Shown one piece after another: positions 62,009 through 64,000 of a stretch of 64,000 nucleotides of DNA. This stretch comes from Lactarius indigo (taxonomy: Eukaryota; Basidiomycota; Agaricomycetes; Russulales; Russulaceae): positions 930,001-994,000 of the forward strand of contig JAFKAC010000009.1 in assembly GCA_025766275.1 (NCBI GenBank). Direction: 5' to 3'. The notes beneath the pieces are model-generated. The model saw only the letters and a list, made by a program, of their open reading frames with translations. It was not told the DNA's origin and ran no database searches. Position 1 is the stretch's first letter. Every line of letters begins with the position of its first letter. The translations under genes and the position numbers were made by a program.

Positions 62009-64000
62009 TTAGTCATGAAGCGCCGTGAGCACCGCTTCCCTCACAGTCGACGACCGCGGTCTAATTGTACATTTGAACGGCTTCGGGCAGCTACAAATTG
62101 GCGCAACGTGCACCACAAGTGCCGGCACGACCCCGGTCAGCGCAACAAATAATAGGCGCCAGGGCAACGCAGGGAGACAGGATAGAGAGAGGACTGAGAA
62201 CTCACGAGGCGAGCCGGAAGATGAACTCCTGCGCAGGTGGAATTGGGCGACCGTCGGCATCTGTTACAGGAAGGAACTCGAATGCGGCGAGCATGTTCAC
62301 TATCGTTATCCACACCGTATCTAACGCGAGGAAACGGCCTGGACATATGCGACGGCCAAAGCCAAACGTGGCGCCCGGGAACGGTGCGCGGGCGGCGGGA
62401 TCGAGGAAGCGCTCTGGCTTGAATTTCGAGGGTTCTGGGTAGGTCGTGGGATCGTGCAAGATCGCCCTGAGAGATGAGCTAGTGTGAGCGCATAGCGGCA
62501 GTATCATAGACGCCGGTGGCCTACCATGAGTTGAAGAAGATCATGCTCCCGGCAGGAATAAAGTAGCCATTATAGACGTCATTCTCGGTCAGAAGGTGCG
62601 GGAAGCCTGGGATAACAACTTGTGAGTACATTACGAAGCGGATGATAGATGGCATTGATCTGACCAAGGGGGGCAAGAGGGTTCCATCGCAATACTTCGT
62701 ACAGTATGGCTTTGACGTACGGCAGCGCATCTTGATCCCCAAACTCGGGAAGGTGACCATGGCCTAATACTGAGTCAATCTCCTCTTGAGCGCGCTTTTG
62801 AACTTCTGGATAGAGCACCATTGCAAGCACGAAGGACTGAATCGCCGCCGTGGTCTAAAGGAAGAACTCAGATTATAGCTAGGTCCAAAAAGTATCCATC
62901 AGACCGTGTCAATACCCCCTCAAATGTCACAGGGGAATATTAGCACTCGTACTCAACATATGAAACGAAATATCTTACCAGCATATATATTGTGTAGCAA
63001 TGCTTCCGCCATATATGTCGCTTCTGGTGTTGATTTTTCAGAAAGGTCAGTGATCATTGATGTCGCAATGGAAGGAGCCGCCCTGTTTTCCTCCTGATTG
63101 GTCGTTAAGAAAAAACAATTAAACTGGGATGGGAGTTGCAGAACAATGCGTACCAGTGCCTTCTTCACAGTCTTGTATAGTATTTCACGGGACTGTTCTA
63201 GTTTACGCTTGTATATGTCGGCATCCTTCTTGAAGCTAGCACCAGGGAACCACCACGGAGAGTGAATGTCTGTCCAAAGAAGCTCGAGGTTACCCATCAC
63301 ACTCATGCCCTAAGAAAACATGGCGTACAGAATGGAACAAAGTTGAAGATATTACCCCTGCTTTGGGCCACAGATATACCTTGAAGGGCCTCGTCCGTGC
63401 GCGTAATATTTGGGTCATCTCGTAGGTCAATGTCGATGCCATATGTCAACGACAGGTTAGCCCGGCCGACCGTCCTAGTATGGTCCAGTTAGGATCATTG
63501 CTAGAGCTAGTCGAGGTAAGGGACTGGTGACGCACTGGTGGAGGTGCTTTAAGAAGTCTTGCGGAGTGTCAAGTAGGTTGCACAGAAGTTGTCGAGCAGT
63601 TTTTACTTGTATCGGGTGGTATTGATGAACCACGGCTGGCTGCAAGTGAGCGTATAATGCTTTAGTCCAGTCCCTCCATTTGTTTCCATACGGAAAGAAA
63701 CTGAGCGACCAGCTTCCTAAGTCAAGCCTGCGCAAGTTGTCAGTGACGGCTTTGTTTCCGGTATCACACCTTCTCACAATTCAGTCAAGGTCCTTAATTG
63801 AGGTCTTGAATACGATACATTGTCATGTTGGGCTACCTGATGGTAGATTTGACATGACATGTACATACCTATCAGAGTATATGGATGACCGCTTCTCGAG
63901 CAGATCGTTTGACGCCTTCTCAGAGTTCAAAATGATCAAATGCATCCCAAGAATCTCCAGATGGAGGATATCAGATCCTGAGCATCGATCGATGAGGTAC
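62009..64000 (-). CDS. Cytochrome P450 monooxygenase, 5' part outside window
   Basis: A haem-thiolate monooxygenase. On the minus strand from the right edge: [35 protein letters not shown], then [31 protein letters not shown], then the exon near 63306 ([24 protein letters not shown]). [23 protein letters not shown] and [19 protein letters not shown] (ExxR as EVLR) lie near 62700-62830. [20 protein letters not shown] and the Cys-ligand motif [12 protein letters not shown] (near 62330) follow. The last exon, after an intron starting GTGAGT, ends LTALHD at TAA 62009-62011. The architecture matches the abundant CYP families of wood-decay and litter fungi; the subfamily cannot be set by eye. The N-terminal membrane anchor lies beyond the window. 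Confidence 0.85.

Overview
The window looks like the nuclear genome of an agaricomycete (mushroom-forming basidiomycete). Coding regions are split by many introns of about 45-70 nt. The gene families fit as well: Goodbye/NACHT/ankyrin NLR-like receptors, Plavaka and Tnp2 DNA transposons, chromodomain Ty3/gypsy elements, secreted FAD oxidases and a CYP gene. No rRNA, tRNA or CRISPR locus was recognised. Exon limits were read by eye and are approximate unless a splice site is quoted.

Left part (1-16.3 kb). A Tnp2-type transposase runs leftward off the window edge and is interrupted by a probable solo LTR. A second multi-exon gene (4179-14784) is divergent to it. It is split inside an exon by a complete chromodomain gypsy element (gypsy-1, 4883-12567, minus strand) flanked by the 5-bp duplication CTTGA. 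A block rich in TGACT/AGTCA follows, then a broken 3' fragment of an FAD oxidase gene whose intact relatives lie 25-34 kb to the right.

Middle part (16.3-38.9 kb). A conserved agaricomycete gene begins at 16299 and resumes at 32838. Its first intron appears to hold a composite DNA transposon of about 16.15 kb flanked by GTAAGT. That element carries a Plavaka transposase (minus), a divergent gene with AT-hook-like motifs (20039-30611), and a decayed transcription-factor fragment. A second complete gypsy chromovirus (gypsy-2, 20329-28345, plus strand, duplication ACAGT) sits inside an exon of the AT-hook gene. To the right come a Goodbye-NACHT-ankyrin NLR gene (34171-37912) and a C2H2 zinc-finger gene that could be spliced in frame to it.

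Right part (38.9-64 kb). Three tandem secreted FAD (BBE-like) oxidase genes share duplicated spacer DNA, with a small MITE-like palindrome between copies 1 and 2. Next are a PEX11 gene and a neighbouring gene for a protein with a C-terminal membrane segment (both minus), a GH17 beta-glucanase, a Sac7-like RhoGAP, an NLR-like pseudogene that has lost its NACHT domain, and a cytochrome P450 running off the right edge.

Most notable points: (1) nested insertions in which two different chromoviruses each invaded the gene divergent to a DNA-transposon transposase; (2) both chromoviruses show Tf1-like self-priming complementarity, and each appears to use -1 frameshifting, one with two consecutive canonical slippery heptamers and the other at a T5-TAG stop; (3) the composite Plavaka element at an intron donor.
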